This document shows positions 4,811 to 5,726 of a stretch of DNA of 5,726 bases, piece after piece (position 1 is the first letter of the stretch; every line of letters starts with the position of its first letter). The notes beneath the pieces are model-generated. The model searched no databases. It was not told the DNA's origin and worked only from the letters and a program-made list of their open reading frames with translations. The stretch lies in the NCBI GenBank assembly GCA_024404335.1, contig JAKSQA010000078.1, positions 1 to 5,726 on the forward strand, given 5' to 3'. The DNA is from Mailhella sp. (GTDB taxonomy: Bacteria; Desulfobacterota; Desulfovibrionia; Desulfovibrionales; Desulfovibrionaceae). The position numbers and the translations under genes were made by a program.

Positions 4811-5575
4811 TCAGATGAGCCGGAAGTAGAGTTCACGGCCCACCCATGCGTCGGTGGCGGCGTATTTGACCTGCGGAGCGGAAAGCTCGGGCTTCTCCCA
4901 GTTGGAGCACTGCATGCTCTTGCTGATGCGGAATCCGAGGAGGTTTGCGGCAAGCGTGCGGAGCCCCTGGGCCTGGATGCCCTTGCGGCGGGCCAGCAGG
5001 GCGAGGTCGACGACGCCTGCGGGTGCGAACTGCTGGATGCGGGCCAGGGCCTTCATGTCGTCATTGATGGCGACCCCGCATTTCAGGATGGAGGGGGAGG
5101 CGAGAAGGTCCGCGATCCTTTCCGAAAAGGGGATGTGCGTGAGCTGGATGAGCCACGCCATGTCGGCCGAGGCGAACTGGATGAGGGCCGGGGCGCTCTG
5201 GGCGCCTTTGGGGAACGTGGGCCTTGTCGCCGTATCGAATCCGGGGACGGGCTCCTTCCACATGGCTTCGAGGGCCTCGTCGAGAGACTCCTCGTCGCGG
5301 ACGAGCATGACGGGGCCTTCCCATGCGCCGATGGGGAGCGCATTGATCTCCTCCTTGGAGAGCGCCGGAAGGAGCGGTACCTGGGGCTCGGGTGCGGGGG
5401 CCGGGGCATGGGCCGCGGATCTGCGGCGGCGACGGCGTGCGGGCTGTGCGGAAGGTGCGGGGGCGCTGCAGGCTTCCGTTTCGGAGGTCTGCCTGCTGAG
5501 CTCATCCTGCAGTTCGGGAGCAGTGGAGAGGGCCGCTCTGCGGCGGCGGTGATATGGGCGTTTTGCTGGCTGCAT
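4811..5575 (-). CDS. DEDDy-family 3'-5' exonuclease domain protein (RNase D/WRN-exo like) lacking the Exo I Glu, 254 aa
   Basis: This has the 3'-5' exonuclease fold that trims RNA or DNA ends in the RNase D/WRN group. A disordered, basic N-terminus (1-70) with RRRR (10-13) and six Arg (47-52) plus Ala/Pro stretches could bind nucleic acid. The domain runs from about 85 to 254. Exo I is GFDTATRPTF (112-121): Asp114 is present, but residue 116 is Ala (GCG at 5228-5230) where the family has Glu. Exo II is KCGVAINDD with Asp173. Exo III is YAATD with Tyr238 and Asp242. The motif SNWEKPELSAPQVKYAA (224-240) is typical of the family. I chose ATG at 5575, with AAAGG about 8 nt upstream; a TTG at 5623 has no ribosome site. 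It lies 74 bp after mnmE and 26 bp before mutL. Fold is confident; activity and substrate are uncertain. Confidence 0.9.
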   Translation of the reverse strand: MQPAKRPYHRRRRAALSTAPELQDELSRQTSETEACSAPAPSAQPARRRRRRSAAHAPAPAPEPQVPLLPALSKEEINALPIGAWEGPVMLVRDEESLDEALEAMWKEPVPGFDTATRPTFPKGAQSAPALIQFASADMAWLIQLTHIPFSERIADLLASPSILKCGVAINDDMKALARIQQFAPAGVVDLALLARRKGIQAQGLRTLAANLLGFRISKSMQCSNWEKPELSAPQVKYAATDAWVGRELYFRLI

Positions 5576-5581
5576 GGTCTT

Positions 5582-5600
5582 TACCTTTGCGCGCAAGGTA
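5582..5600 (-). promoter_or_regulatory. Hairpin covering the exonuclease ribosome binding site
   Basis: In the mRNA, UACCUU and AAGGUA (5595-5600 and 5582-5587) pair across a 7-nt GCGCGCA loop. The 3' arm contains the AAGG Shine-Dalgarno for the ATG at 5575, so folding would hide it. A TTGCGCGCAA palindrome (5587-5596) offers an alternative pairing. A role in limiting translation is inferred only. The same TACCTT could instead be a weak extended -10 (TGATACCTT) with TTGCCG (5618-5623) as -35 at 17 bp. Confidence 0.35.
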
Positions 5601-5649
5601 TCACGGAAAGGCAGGTGCGGCAAGAAACGGTGATATCCATATTTTACGG

Positions 5650-5726
5650 CTACTTGCCGATGCAGAACGAATCGAAGATGCTGTTGAGCGTCTCCTCGGG
5701 GGAATCAAGCCCGGTGATGTCGTCGA
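5650..5726 (-). CDS. mnmE: tRNA modification GTPase MnmE (TrmE), C-terminal end only
   Basis: MnmE with MnmG (GidA) installs the carboxymethylaminomethyl group on U34 of certain tRNAs. Only the final 24 residues are inside the window, read leftward from the right edge to TAG at 5650-5652. They end LNSIFDSFCIGK, the hallmark MnmE C-terminus (family IFxxFCIGK) with the conserved Cys. The preceding DDITGLDSPEET matches the family pattern GxITGxxxxEDVL. The G domain and N-terminal domain lie beyond the window. No terminator follows, so transcription probably runs into the exonuclease and mutL genes. Confidence 0.93.
   Translation of the reverse strand, partial: DDITGLDSPEETLNSIFDSFCIGK

Noticed and set aside
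5576..5623. Upstream TTG start adding 16 residues to the exonuclease
   Set aside because: No ribosome site precedes the TTG, the extra residues are not family-like, and the ATG at 5575 has a suitable AAAGG upstream.

Overview
The window is a GC-rich stretch of a Gram-negative bacterial chromosome. Almost everything on it is read leftward (minus strand). Evidence for a Gram-negative, non-enteric host is an outer-membrane-type glycine-zipper lipoprotein and a MutL that carries the endonuclease motif found in bacteria lacking MutH. The style of the short RRM protein, the exonuclease and MutL reminds me of Desulfovibrionaceae/Desulfobacterota, but this is a low-confidence guess.

Layout from right to left, in the direction of transcription: the last 24 codons of mnmE (tRNA U34 modification GTPase; stop at 5650-5652); a DEDDy-type 3'-5' exonuclease of the RNase D/WRN-exo class (4811-5575); mutL (2610-4784), only 26 bp after the exonuclease and probably in the same operon; an AT-rich gap with a candidate promoter and a leader hairpin; a small RRM RNA-binding protein (2183-2446) closed by a strong intrinsic terminator; a G-rich spacer with quadruplex potential; a SlyB/Pcp-like lipoprotein (1507-1983); a SLOG/LOG-like Rossmann protein of unknown function (895-1449) with its own terminator; a short regulatory gap; and ispG (start at 699) of the MEP isoprenoid pathway.

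The left end is abnormal. IspG homology stops after residue 190 (position 130). From there to the window edge the plus strand encodes residues of an unrelated enzyme, DapA (lysine pathway), which is cut at the same point. Both genes lose their C-terminal halves at one breakpoint and face each other. This looks like a rearrangement or, more simply, a chimeric assembly or clone joint.

The other notable point is that the exonuclease has Ala where the family's catalytic Exo I glutamate should be (DTA instead of DTE), while its other motifs are intact. No mobile element, CRISPR array, tRNA or rRNA was seen. No gene-free stretch exceeds about 200 bp. I did not find a convincing new multi-gene system; the best leads are the breakpoint, the altered exonuclease and the uncharacterised SLOG-like protein.
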